DNA from: Vibrio profundi
Lineage (GTDB): Bacteria > Pseudomonadota > Gammaproteobacteria > Enterobacterales > Vibrionaceae
Reading direction: 5' to 3'
Length of the DNA stretch: 64,000 bases
NCBI RefSeq assembly: GCF_005281835.1
Contig: NZ_RZIS01000011.1
Coordinates: 80,102 to 144,101 of the forward strand
The first letter of the stretch is position 1, and each line of letters opens with the position of its first letter. Under the pieces are notes generated by a model. The model was not told the DNA's origin. It saw only the letters and a list, made by a program, of their open reading frames with translations, and did not search any database. The position numbers were made by a program, and so were the translations under genes. Positions 35,277 through 44,260 of the stretch are shown in pieces.

Positions 35277-37021
35277 AGTATCGTTTGCTGCCCCTCTAGG
35301 CTTGCCCAGTGGTAGTTTTCTCCACTTGCTTCATCAAACACTTCTAATTCTGTAAATGAATTCACACTAGAATAAAGTCGAATAAACTCATTAAGCACAT
35401 TCGCCATTAAGAACATGTCACCTTCATTCACAAAGAACTTCGAATTCGCAACGAGCCTAAATTGGTTACCTCTGACTGAAACCCCTCTAAAAACACGATC
35501 AATCGGCTTCATTTCTGAAGAGATAATCCCGTCTAGGCGATGAATCGAAGCTCGGTGCGCTTGGCGATCAACGCGAGAATGAAAGTCATAGGTAGACAGC
35601 AATACTTTGAGTACGTCTATATTTGCCAAAGACAAGTAATTTAGTGACATATTAGCGATCAACTGCCATTGAAGTTCACCATTCACTTGTGGGCTCACTG
35701 ATTGCGTTGGCTTGGTAATATTGCTGAATGTCGCGTAAGTCGGCGATTTATGAGTGGTGTAGATAATGTCGCCAACAGATAAACGCTCTGCCAAATCTGC
35801 ATTGCTACACTGCAATTTCATTAACACCGTTTCAGTCCCCAACTCGGCAATGTCACCATTGTGTGTATGGAAAGAAATGTAGCGTTCAAGACCGCGTCCA
35901 CTCACTCTTTCACCTACTTTAGACTTGTAGAACTCTCGTTTATCTCGCTGGTTAATTTGGTGTTCAAAGGACTCAAATTCAATTAGCGGCTTGCGTCGGC
36001 GTTCATCCTTACTCCAACTTTCGACCTGATTAATGGAGTAGACTTCATAATGTTCTTGGTTAGTGCTTTGTGGTCGAACTTTATATTCATTTCGACGGTG
36101 TTCGAGGCGAATCGGATCGCCATCTTTATCAAACAAGTTCACCGCTGGTGTGCAGTGCAAACGCAAGTGTTTGTCTTTTAACACCACTTCAGATGGTAAA
36201 GCACGCTTAAAGTGAAATGACATTTTAACGGTACTTCGCTGAGGAATACCTTTTAACCACTCTAACCCTTGGATGTCGAAAAACATGAACTTATCAGGCA
36301 ATGAAAAGTATTCTTGAAGTAAGCGATAACCAGCAAATGATTTTTTGCTGTATGGCAGCAGAGCTTCATCTTCTTCATAGCCCACAGGCTTAACAAATTC
36401 AGGACCAAGCTTATGTTTGTACCCGCCACCAACATCAAGTTCGACATAATCAAGATATCTGAACAACCAAAGAAAAACCGATCTGGTGATATGGATCTCG
36501 CCGTGCAGGTGCAATCTGAGTGTGTCCAATCCAATCCGAGAAAGTTCTAACCCGTGCTCTGTCGATAGTGTGACATCTATACTCGAACTTGTTCGGCTGT
36601 TCGTTTGTTCAATGTTGGTAATTTGGATAGGATATAAATCGACATCGTAACAGGTTCTAAATTGGCACTGCGTCCCTTCAACTTGCTCACTCGCCATTTC
36701 CGCGCCGCGTTTTACGACCGTCTTCTCGGTTACGCTTCCGGTATAAGGCTTAAGCTCGCTGATACACATTGAAGGCACAGAACGCATGTAGTGAGGCCAG
36801 AGTAACGTCATTAGCGACTGAGTAAGCTCGGGCAACTCATCGTCAATTTTCTCGCGAATTCGCCCAGTTAGAAACGCAAAGCCTTCCAAAAGACGTTCTA
36901 CATCGGGATCAAACGTTCCTTCTGCAAGAAAATGGGTTAACTTTGGATGGTATTTGGCAAATTCACTGCCTGACTCACGTAAATACGTCAGTTCATCTTG
37001 AAAATATTTGCTGTTACTCAA
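35273..37021 (-). CDS. tssF: TssF, T6SS baseplate protein (TTG start)
   Basis: 582 aa if read from the TTG at 37021 (MSNSKYFQDELTYLRESGSE), 10 nt after the tssE stop with AGGTG just upstream. A longer reading with ATG at 37114 would overlap tssE by 83 nt and add residues unlike the family. N-terminus FAKYHPKLTHFL and DPDVERLLEGFAFLTGRI are diagnostic. Core of the baseplate wedge with TssG and TssE. Confidence 0.95.
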   Translation of the reverse strand: MSNSKYFQDELTYLRESGSEFAKYHPKLTHFLAEGTFDPDVERLLEGFAFLTGRIREKIDDELPELTQSLMTLLWPHYMRSVPSMCISELKPYTGSVTEKTVVKRGAEMASEQVEGTQCQFRTCYDVDLYPIQITNIEQTNSRTSSSIDVTLSTEHGLELSRIGLDTLRLHLHGEIHITRSVFLWLFRYLDYVELDVGGGYKHKLGPEFVKPVGYEEDEALLPYSKKSFAGYRLLQEYFSLPDKFMFFDIQGLEWLKGIPQRSTVKMSFHFKRALPSEVVLKDKHLRLHCTPAVNLFDKDGDPIRLEHRRNEYKVRPQSTNQEHYEVYSINQVESWSKDERRRKPLIEFESFEHQINQRDKREFYKSKVGERVSGRGLERYISFHTHNGDIAELGTETVLMKLQCSNADLAERLSVGDIIYTTHKSPTYATFSNITKPTQSVSPQVNGELQWQLIANMSLNYLSLANIDVLKVLLSTYDFHSRVDRQAHRASIHRLDGIISSEMKPIDRVFRGVSVRGNQFRLVANSKFFVNEGDMFLMANVLNEFIRLYSSVNSFTELEVFDEASGENYHWASLEGQQTIL

Positions 37022-37031
37022 GTGACACCTG

Positions 37032-37442
37032 CTAAACGTTAAATTGACCGTCTGTTCCCATGTAAACATCAATCGACATTGGAACTTTACCGCCGTTATG
37101 CGAAACCTCGCCACAAATACCGAAACCCAATTGAAGTGGGTTATGATCGTCTTCGCGATAGTGAACTTCGACGTTTCTTAATCGCGGTTCAAAGCTTTCG
37201 ATTGTGGATGCAATGTTCTTCTGAATATGACGAACTAAATTAGTATTGTTTGACAACACATCGTTGAAATCGGGTAAACCGTACTCATCATCAATCATTG
37301 CATTGCCAGAATGAGTGTTGAGTAAATCGGCAAGGTGCAGATGTATTGACTCGATAAGGTGCCTGTGCGAAACCACCTTTTCATAACAGTTTTTCGGTTC
37401 GCCTAATTCGATGCGCTCTAGAAGTCGATAACCTTTTTCCAT
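37032..37442 (-). CDS. tssE: TssE, gp25-like T6SS baseplate protein
   Basis: 136 aa. Contains ESIHLHLADLLNTHSGNAM, the DYGLPD motif as DEYGLPDF, and IESFEPRLRNVEV, matching gp25-like lysozyme-fold baseplate proteins. Initiates sheath polymerisation. Lies 59 nt after tssC beyond a terminator-like hairpin, and 10 nt before tssF. Confidence 0.95.
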   Translation of the reverse strand: MEKGYRLLERIELGEPKNCYEKVVSHRHLIESIHLHLADLLNTHSGNAMIDDEYGLPDFNDVLSNNTNLVRHIQKNIASTIESFEPRLRNVEVHYREDDHNPLQLGFGICGEVSHNGGKVPMSIDVYMGTDGQFNV

Positions 37443-37454
37443 GCTCTTTCCTAC

Positions 37455-37482
37455 GAAAAAAGCAGCCAGAAGTCTGGCTGCT
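37455..37482 (-). terminator. Hairpin with T-run between tssC and tssE (attenuator)
   Basis: Minus strand AGCAGCCAGA-CT-TCTGGCTGCT followed by TTTTT. A good intrinsic terminator inside an operon, so probably a partial terminator that lets sheath genes be expressed above baseplate genes. Confidence 0.78.
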
Positions 37483-37501
37483 TGTTACGACAAGTCTTTG
37501 A

Positions 37502-38977
37502 TTACTGGTCTAGTTTACCCACTAGAGACAGGTCAAAGCTTGCGCCCATGTACTTGAAGTGTGGACGAACAGACATTGATACTTTGTACCAGCCTGGATC
37601 GCCTTCTACATCAGATACTTCTACCTTCGCAGCGCGTAGTGGTCGGCGACCACGAACTTCTGCTGGCGGGTTTTCCTGATCAGAAACGTATTGACGAATC
37701 CATTTGTTCAGTTCGATCTCTAGGTCAGAACGTTCTTTCCAAGAACCGATTTGTTCACGTTGAAGCACTTTAATGTAGTGTGCTAGGCGGTTAATGATGA
37801 ACATGTAAGGTAACTGAGTACCTAATTTGTAGTTCATCTCCGCTTGCTTACCTTCTGGTGTGTTCGCGAACACTTTTGGCTTCTGTACTGAGTTTGCAGA
37901 GAAGAACGCTGCATTGTCAGAGCCTTTACGCATCGTTAGAGCGATAAAGCCTTCTTCAGCCAGTTCGTATTCACGACGGTCAGAAACCAGGATCTCAGTT
38001 GGGATCTTAGTTTCGATTTGACCCATAGCTTCGAAGTTGTAAACAGGAAGATCAAATACTGCACCACCACTTTGAGGGCCAATGATGTTTGGACACCAGC
38101 GGTACTTAGCAAATGATTCACTGATCTTCGACGCCATTGCGTACGCAGAGTTACCCCAAAGGTAGTTATCATGGCTGTCTGTTACCTTCTCATCGTAGTC
38201 AAACGCCTTAATTGGGTTATCTTCCACAGAATAAGGAGTACGAAGCATGAAGCGTGAAGTACAAAGACCAACATAACGTGCATCTTCATGCTCACGGAAA
38301 CCACGCCATTTGGTGTATTGAGGACCTTCGAATACTGATTTAAGGTCTTTTAGGTTCGGTAGCTCTTCGTAGCTGTCCAAACCAAAGAACTTAGATGAAG
38401 CTGATGTGATAAACGGTGCATGCGACATCGCGCCAACGTTACCCATGTACTCCATAAGCTTAATGTCTGGAGAAGAAGCAGACAGCTGGTAATCACAAAC
38501 GACTGCACCTACTGGTTTACCACCAAATTGACCGTATTCTCTTGTGTAGATCTGCTTGTAAAGACCAGATTTAACTACTTCCGGCGCATCTTCAAAGTCG
38601 TCTAGAAGTTCATCTTTCTTCGCTGAGATTAATTCAATTTGAATGTTCTCTCTGAAGTCCGTGTGATCAACAAGGTACTTTAGTCCGCGCCACGTTGATT
38701 CAATCGCTTGAACTTCTTCGTTGTGAAGAATCGCGTCAACTTGCTTAGATAATTTTTGATCGATCTCAGAAATCATTAGATCAACAAGAGACTGATCTAC
38801 TTTTTCTGTTGTTGTGCTGCTCAATAGCTCGCCAATAAATGCTTCTACGCCGCGTTTTGCAACATCAAAACCTTCATCGCTTGGCTTTAAACGTGTTTCA
38901 TTAAGAATGCTGTCCAAAAGTGAGCCCGATTCTGCTAGGGCTGCTTCTTGTTCTGGCGCTTGTGCTTCTGCCGACAT
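37502..38977 (-). CDS. tssC: TssC (VipB), large sheath subunit
   Basis: 491 aa. N-terminal LLDSILNETRLKPSDEGFDV, then LVDLMISEIDQKLSKQVD and ESTWRGLKYLVDHTDF, and the C-terminal SVRPHFKYMGASFDLSLVGK, all diagnostic. Forms the contractile sheath with TssB and is recycled by ClpV. ATG at 38977, 8 nt after the tssB stop. Confidence 0.97.
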   Translation of the reverse strand: MSAEAQAPEQEAALAESGSLLDSILNETRLKPSDEGFDVAKRGVEAFIGELLSSTTTEKVDQSLVDLMISEIDQKLSKQVDAILHNEEVQAIESTWRGLKYLVDHTDFRENIQIELISAKKDELLDDFEDAPEVVKSGLYKQIYTREYGQFGGKPVGAVVCDYQLSASSPDIKLMEYMGNVGAMSHAPFITSASSKFFGLDSYEELPNLKDLKSVFEGPQYTKWRGFREHEDARYVGLCTSRFMLRTPYSVEDNPIKAFDYDEKVTDSHDNYLWGNSAYAMASKISESFAKYRWCPNIIGPQSGGAVFDLPVYNFEAMGQIETKIPTEILVSDRREYELAEEGFIALTMRKGSDNAAFFSANSVQKPKVFANTPEGKQAEMNYKLGTQLPYMFIINRLAHYIKVLQREQIGSWKERSDLEIELNKWIRQYVSDQENPPAEVRGRRPLRAAKVEVSDVEGDPGWYKVSMSVRPHFKYMGASFDLSLVGKLDQ

Positions 38978-38985
38978 GGTATCCC

Positions 38986-39492
38986 TTACTCTTCTTTCGC
39001 TTCTTGGCTTTCACCAATGCTTAGTTCTTCCAACAGTTTCTTTCTTGCGTCTTCATCTTGAAGCACAGCTGCAATTTTCTTACGGAATGCAGGTACGTTT
39101 CCAAGAGGACCTTTAAGAGCAACTAACGCTTCACGAAGTTCTAGCAAACCATTCAGTTCAGGTACGCTTTTCGCGATAGCTTCAGGTGAAAAGTCCTTCA
39201 TGTTTTTGAACGTTAGATCTACACCGATCTGCGCGCCTTCTTCATCAGAAAGACGGTTAGCAACGTTAGCTTTAACGTTAGGTGCGTAACCATCTAGAAC
39301 TTCGTTAAAGTTATCTTTATCGATGTTGATTGGTGTACGTTCTTCAATTGGAGTCTCATCTGCGCGAGCAGTGAAATCACCCACAACCATCATACTCAAC
39401 GGCAGTTCTACGTCTTCTTGCGCATCACCTGTCGCTGGAACATAACGGATATTAATTCGCTCTTTAGGAGCCACCGAGCCATCACGTGACAT
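38986..39492 (-). CDS. tssB: TssB (VipA), small sheath subunit
   Basis: 168 aa. RINIRYVPATGDAQEDVELP, LPLSMMVVGDFT and LTFKNMKDFSPEAIAKSVPE are family hallmarks. The C-terminal ARKKLLEEL interacts with TssC/ClpV in relatives. Next to tssA (23-nt gap) and tssC. Confidence 0.97.
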   Translation of the reverse strand: MSRDGSVAPKERINIRYVPATGDAQEDVELPLSMMVVGDFTARADETPIEERTPINIDKDNFNEVLDGYAPNVKANVANRLSDEEGAQIGVDLTFKNMKDFSPEAIAKSVPELNGLLELREALVALKGPLGNVPAFRKKIAAVLQDEDARKKLLEELSIGESQEAKEE

Positions 39493-39515
39493 AATTAGTT
39501 CCTTATCTAACTCTG

Positions 39516-41087
39516 TTACTTGTCATAAATTATTTCCCATTCGTTGTACTTTTCAGGGAGAAGATCTTTTGTTCTGTATAACTCTTGAAGAGTTTTTTGA
39601 ATCAAGCCTTCTAACTGCATAAACAAATGAGGTTCCCAGCTCGCGAGATTAAATTCCTTTTGCACTTCCCAACCCTTTTCTAGGTATGGCAAACACAAAG
39701 GGAATAAACCCGCACTGTGGTAAGCTTTTACCAGTTGTAAATACAACGTGAACTGCCCTCGCCCGGAGTTATCCAACTCCAATTTTCGAGAAAGCTCTGC
39801 TGCATGCTCACCCAAGTTTTCTAGGGTGATATCCTCCATTGGCAGTGAATCATCTTCAGTAACGACAACCGTCGTAATGACAGGTTGGCTACCAGACGTT
39901 CCAGCAACACTTTTAGACAACCAATTAAGTGTCGCTTCGTCTGCAAATGGAATAGAATTCTTAAATGAAAGGTGTTCGATACCTTCGAACTGCTGCACAA
40001 ACAATTTCACTTCTTGCTCAACAGCCGACGCGGCTTCACTCCACCCTAAATTGACTAGCATCGAGTACACATAAAAGTGCCCCGTTAACCAGAAAGGTGC
40101 GTCTGTTAACGTACGTTCGAGACGTTTGATTGTGTCCACATCACTTTCTTGAGCGGCTTTATCTTTGTAATCAGCCTGCTGATCAGAAGACACAGCTAAA
40201 CTTAGTGGAGTTTCGTTATTTTGATGATCGGGTAATCCGTCAATGTCGTCCCATGTAAGATGGCGATATATGCGATAAGCCAGTGGATTACTTGGGTCAG
40301 AATAAATCATGACTTCAGCCACTTTCTTTAACGAACGTTTTGAAGCAGCCGGAGAAGAGAAGTCGGTATCAACATCCACTTCCTTCGACACCACTTTACG
40401 AGGTGCCTGTTTTACCGGCGTAGGCTTAGGCGCTACCGCTTGAGCTACTGGCGCAGTCTCCACAACACTTTCTGGTTGCGCTTCAACACTTGGCTTCGCA
40501 ATTTGCTCTGATACTGTGGAGTCGGAAGTTGGGGCTTCCGCTTCATCCGCTGCTGCACTTTGCATCAGAACATTAAGCTGCGTTCTTATTTCGAAAAAGT
40601 CAGATTCTGAGTCATGGAATACATCGTCAAATTGTCGCTGAACGTCTTCAACTAAGGTCGCGCATTCAGAAAGTACACTCCAAGCTAGAGGCTGAGACGA
40701 AAGCTTATTGCACACCAATTTGACTTGATGGTTTAGCCACTCAACAGCTCCATCACGCCCCCTTTTCCTTTTCGGATAAAGGTCAGAGCCGTATCGAACA
40801 AGTGACTCATTCAAAAGCGCTAATCCTTGCTTAAGACCATCAAGGTCTGCCTCTTCCACTAATGCGCGGATCAAATAACAGATGGCTTTGAGATCTTTGC
40901 TGTGTCGTTCAAGCACCTCAGTTGAGTGAGTTTTAACGACTTTCCAATCAACAGTTTCGCCAAACAATGAACCGAACTTTTTAACTTCGGCTTCCATCAT
41001 TTCGTAACAGAACTCATACCTCGCATCTTCACCAGCAGGCGTTTGTTCAGATATCGGAGCTAATAGCTGTTCGTTAATATTGGTCAT
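39516..41087 (-). CDS. tssA: TssA, T6SS assembly protein
   Basis: 523 aa. ImpA_N domain (about 1-180) with PISEQTPAGEDARYEFCYE, WKVVKTHSTEVLERHSKDLK and GRDGAVEWLNHQV. A Val/Ala/Pro-rich linker (about 190-240) is followed by VasJ-type C-terminal domain (VMIYSDPSNPLAYRIYRHLT, FTLYLQLVKAYHSAGLF). Caps the growing sheath/tube. ATG at 41087, 2 nt after the kinase stop. Confidence 0.94.
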   Translation of the reverse strand: MTNINEQLLAPISEQTPAGEDARYEFCYEMMEAEVKKFGSLFGETVDWKVVKTHSTEVLERHSKDLKAICYLIRALVEEADLDGLKQGLALLNESLVRYGSDLYPKRKRGRDGAVEWLNHQVKLVCNKLSSQPLAWSVLSECATLVEDVQRQFDDVFHDSESDFFEIRTQLNVLMQSAAADEAEAPTSDSTVSEQIAKPSVEAQPESVVETAPVAQAVAPKPTPVKQAPRKVVSKEVDVDTDFSSPAASKRSLKKVAEVMIYSDPSNPLAYRIYRHLTWDDIDGLPDHQNNETPLSLAVSSDQQADYKDKAAQESDVDTIKRLERTLTDAPFWLTGHFYVYSMLVNLGWSEAASAVEQEVKLFVQQFEGIEHLSFKNSIPFADEATLNWLSKSVAGTSGSQPVITTVVVTEDDSLPMEDITLENLGEHAAELSRKLELDNSGRGQFTLYLQLVKAYHSAGLFPLCLPYLEKGWEVQKEFNLASWEPHLFMQLEGLIQKTLQELYRTKDLLPEKYNEWEIIYDK

Positions 41088-41089
41088 AG

Positions 41090-43081
41090 TTAGCCTCGCT
41101 CCTCAGATAGGTAATCTCGAACGGCTCTTTCTACCGCAATCGCTCCGCGAGCAGGTTTAGACTGTTGATGGCTTTTATCGATAGACTCTGTTGCCATACC
41201 ATCGAGTAGACCAATGATTTCACTGAATTTTTTAGGTGCATTGACTTCAAGATCATTCAGTGAGTCATGCAGCTTTTGCTTATTGAAAAAAGACTGCTCT
41301 GTGACGGTACTGAACAGAATAAATTCACTTCGCGCTATCTTCAGGTTACGGACCTTCTCGACCAATTCTGGGGTTGGGCCAAAAAAGCTCTGCGCCGCTT
41401 CAGCTTCTATAATCGCTTTTGAGTAGTAGCGCTGCTGAGCGTTTAATTCGATAGATTCGTAGATATTCGACAGTATTTGCTTAGGTAACACTTGGCTATA
41501 GAAGTACGCTTCCGACTGATTCAGTAACCAAGCGGCTTTCAATTCATTGTCAGCCAGCTCGCTTTCACCCTGTAGTACCAGGTCTGCTAACTTCGCCACT
41601 TTGCTACCTGAAACACCAGACAGCTTTTGAGACTCAATCGATGCTGTATTCAAGCTTTGCATTGCTGAGGTTAATGCTCTGTCAGCGTACGGGAACAACG
41701 AACCATCTGCGTTTAATTTTTCTCGAAGAGAAACAAGATCACGCCTGACTTGACCAAGTGTAGAAGGTAAATTGTCTGCGAGTGTTTGGTATGAAGAAAG
41801 CTGTGGTCTGTTTTTCTTGTACAGATCCGAAAGCTTTTTTTGCTGCACTTGATACGCTTCGCGATACGGTGCAGTAGTCACTACATTCATTTCCATGTCA
41901 TTCAAAGCATGCTCAATCTCCCATGGAGGCTGTGCTAGGAATGACGCTGTTTGTGCTGGTTTAATGTTTGCTGTAGACACAGCAGAAGAACGTTCTGAAT
42001 TAACGATCGACTTCCATTCAGGTTGAGCTTGGTTATAGAGGTAATGACCCGTTATGGCGATAACGCTCATCACTAAACTCGCTTCAAGCACTTTAAATCG
42101 ACCACTGTTCGACTTATCTGACGGTCGACGCTGTGTTAATACGAGATCCGCATTTCTAAGGTTGCTGAATATAGGCGCATTAACCTTGGAGTCGATGGTT
42201 TGAGTATCGATATTAGCCAATTGTTGCGCAAAAGAAATAGCGGTATAACCGTGACCTCGAGGGTTTTTGATCACCTCACGAATTTGCTTCCAAACATGGT
42301 TAGGAATAAGCGATGGTCGTTTACGGCTCTTTAACTGTTTATGCCACGCATCACCAAATGCAGCCCCTAAAAATAGGTGACCGGTTAACAGCGCGAGAGA
42401 ATAAACGTCGTCTTGTGGTTTTGCTATGCCGCTTTCTAGATAGAGTGGTGAAGCATAGCTAAGACTTGCCTCAGCATAGTTTTCAGATTCACCTATGTAC
42501 CTTGCAGCACCAAAATCAATTAACTTTACGTAATCATTATCGGTAACAAGAATATTCGATGGTTTAATATCGAGATGGCATATCCCTCTGGTGTGCATAA
42601 ACTCCAGAGCTCCCGATAACTGATAAACCAACCATGCAATATGGTCGTAACGAAACCCTTTTGTGGAGTGTCGTTCCATCTTTTCGGCTAGAGATTCACC
42701 CTGAATCCATTCATACATTAGGTACGGTCGCTCAAATTCGCTACCGATCTTTATGAATTCAGCGACACTAGGGTGTTGGGATATTTCTAAGCGGCTTGCT
42801 TCATTAAGAAGCATTTTGTGGGCGACATCTGGCGCATCATCATTCACGACTTTGCAGCAAACTTGCTTTTCAGGTTGGTCTTTCTTCGCTAAATGGTAAA
42901 CCGTCGTCTTGCCATTTTTAGACGGCAAAGTGTCAAGGACGTCAAACTGAGAAAAAAGAACATATTCCAATTTTGGCTTATTTTTATTCGCCATTGTTTG
43001 TTGGTTATGTTTCTTTTTTTCGATGGCTTTAACAACCAACTGGTCAATATAGCCTTTCGCTGCCCCTTGTTTATCTGACAC
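41090..43081 (-). CDS. T6SS-associated Ser/Thr protein kinase (PpkA-like)
   Basis: About 663 aa. Hanks-type kinase domain (about 40-290): nucleotide-binding CCKVVND, catalytic loop CHLDIKPSNILV (Leu replaces the Arg of HRD), Mg loop IDFGAARY. One TM (about 345-360, ASLVMSVIAITGHYLYN) and a coiled-coil-rich periplasmic tail follow. Start uncertain: GTG at 43081 has AAAGAG upstream; the TTG at 43099 and ATG at 42994 are alternatives. Probably phosphorylates the TagH FHA partner. No PppA phosphatase gene is in the window. Confidence 0.88.
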   Translation of the reverse strand: MSDKQGAAKGYIDQLVVKAIEKKKHNQQTMANKNKPKLEYVLFSQFDVLDTLPSKNGKTTVYHLAKKDQPEKQVCCKVVNDDAPDVAHKMLLNEASRLEISQHPSVAEFIKIGSEFERPYLMYEWIQGESLAEKMERHSTKGFRYDHIAWLVYQLSGALEFMHTRGICHLDIKPSNILVTDNDYVKLIDFGAARYIGESENYAEASLSYASPLYLESGIAKPQDDVYSLALLTGHLFLGAAFGDAWHKQLKSRKRPSLIPNHVWKQIREVIKNPRGHGYTAISFAQQLANIDTQTIDSKVNAPIFSNLRNADLVLTQRRPSDKSNSGRFKVLEASLVMSVIAITGHYLYNQAQPEWKSIVNSERSSAVSTANIKPAQTASFLAQPPWEIEHALNDMEMNVVTTAPYREAYQVQQKKLSDLYKKNRPQLSSYQTLADNLPSTLGQVRRDLVSLREKLNADGSLFPYADRALTSAMQSLNTASIESQKLSGVSGSKVAKLADLVLQGESELADNELKAAWLLNQSEAYFYSQVLPKQILSNIYESIELNAQQRYYSKAIIEAEAAQSFFGPTPELVEKVRNLKIARSEFILFSTVTEQSFFNKQKLHDSLNDLEVNAPKKFSEIIGLLDGMATESIDKSHQQSKPARGAIAVERAVRDYLSEERG

Positions 43082-43315
43082 GTCGCACTCTTTAATCAAA
43101 CAAATATTATTAGGGGCAAATAATAGTTATTCTAGAGACTTAGTTTCAAGGCCAGTAATTAAAACAAACGGTAAGACTATTAGTTTAGTTATATTTACTA
43201 GAATATTTAATCGTTAGACTTTCTCTTTCACTAACTATTCAAATTGCTTTTATCAGGATTATTATCAATAAAAGTTAGCCACAATAAGCGATGCATAACT
43301 GGTCTATTAAAAACG

Positions 43316-44260
43316 TTAACTAGCTAACAATTGTAACAACGCTTTTTCTTTATTTTGGTCAAACATTAGCAAGGAGATTGGCTGATTAAGGTCGTGCTGT
43401 CTGATTGCAAAACCAACCAAAGCCAACGCTGAACAATTCCCCATGGTACCCCAAAGTTCATTGATCAATTTAGGTTGCTGGGGGTTAATAAAACGCTCCG
43501 CTCTGGCTCCTAAGGCGAAGCCATAATCTTCAGTGTGAGCACGAAGGTTAGTCATATCGCTGTATACTTCACCAAAGGAGTCTAAAACCTTACTGGCTTT
43601 TTGCACCAATCGATACATCCCTCTTCTGTCCGTTGAACCAGTATCAACTTCCATATACCCCAACTTCGCTTTTGGTGTGAGTTTCAATGTATCCACCAAG
43701 TTTTTTCTACATAAAATAATCCCTGCCGCGCCTTCACTCGGGATGATTCCCCAAGGGTTACTGCTACTCAGAACAGAGCGTTCTTCTATGAGTTTATCCA
43801 AGTGGCTGACCAATGAATCTGCCGACACACACAAGAGTGCGTCATACCGTTCCATCGCTTTAAGTGCATGCAACAGGGTACTTGGTCCACCAACTTGAAC
43901 GATATCGACATGAGAAATGCAATCATTATAGGTGCTTTCACCTACCCAGTCTTTCACTTTAACTACGTCGATCCCCTTTGGTAAGGTAATCTGTAAAGGG
44001 ATCGGCTTTAGAGCTCGAGGGAGCTGCTCCAGCAAAGATTCAATAATGTAGCTGAGCATTTCATACAGTTTCTCATCCGTTTCCTTCTGAGTAGTAAATT
44101 CAACACTCGCGAATGTGAAACGCTCTAAGCCATCATCAGACACTCGTTGATCAAACCGACCTAAATCACTTTGAGCAACTTCCGTCGCGATATCCAGATT
44201 CATACCGGTCGGCGTGACAACTTCTGTACCTAAAATGTACCCACCTTTTGAACTAAGCAT
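43316..44260 (-). CDS. Beta-ketoacyl-synthase-like (thiolase-fold) protein, T6SS-associated, likely inactive
   Basis: 314 aa from the ATG at 44260, with AGGGAG 8 nt upstream; a TTG six codons earlier is also in frame. The fold is recognisable (GTEVVTPTGM, VGGPSTLLHAL, ALLCVSADS, PWGIIPSEGAAGIIL, DMTNLRAHTEDYGFAL), but where ketosynthases have the catalytic Cys this protein has GGPST, and the third His region reads WGTMGNCSA. It sits between DUF2169 and the kinase, a pairing known in T6SS islands. Probably a structural or effector-handling role. Overlaps DUF2169 by 8 nt. Confidence 0.75.
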   Translation of the reverse strand: MLSSKGGYILGTEVVTPTGMNLDIATEVAQSDLGRFDQRVSDDGLERFTFASVEFTTQKETDEKLYEMLSYIIESLLEQLPRALKPIPLQITLPKGIDVVKVKDWVGESTYNDCISHVDIVQVGGPSTLLHALKAMERYDALLCVSADSLVSHLDKLIEERSVLSSSNPWGIIPSEGAAGIILCRKNLVDTLKLTPKAKLGYMEVDTGSTDRRGMYRLVQKASKVLDSFGEVYSDMTNLRAHTEDYGFALGARAERFINPQQPKLINELWGTMGNCSALALVGFAIRQHDLNQPISLLMFDQNKEKALLQLLAS

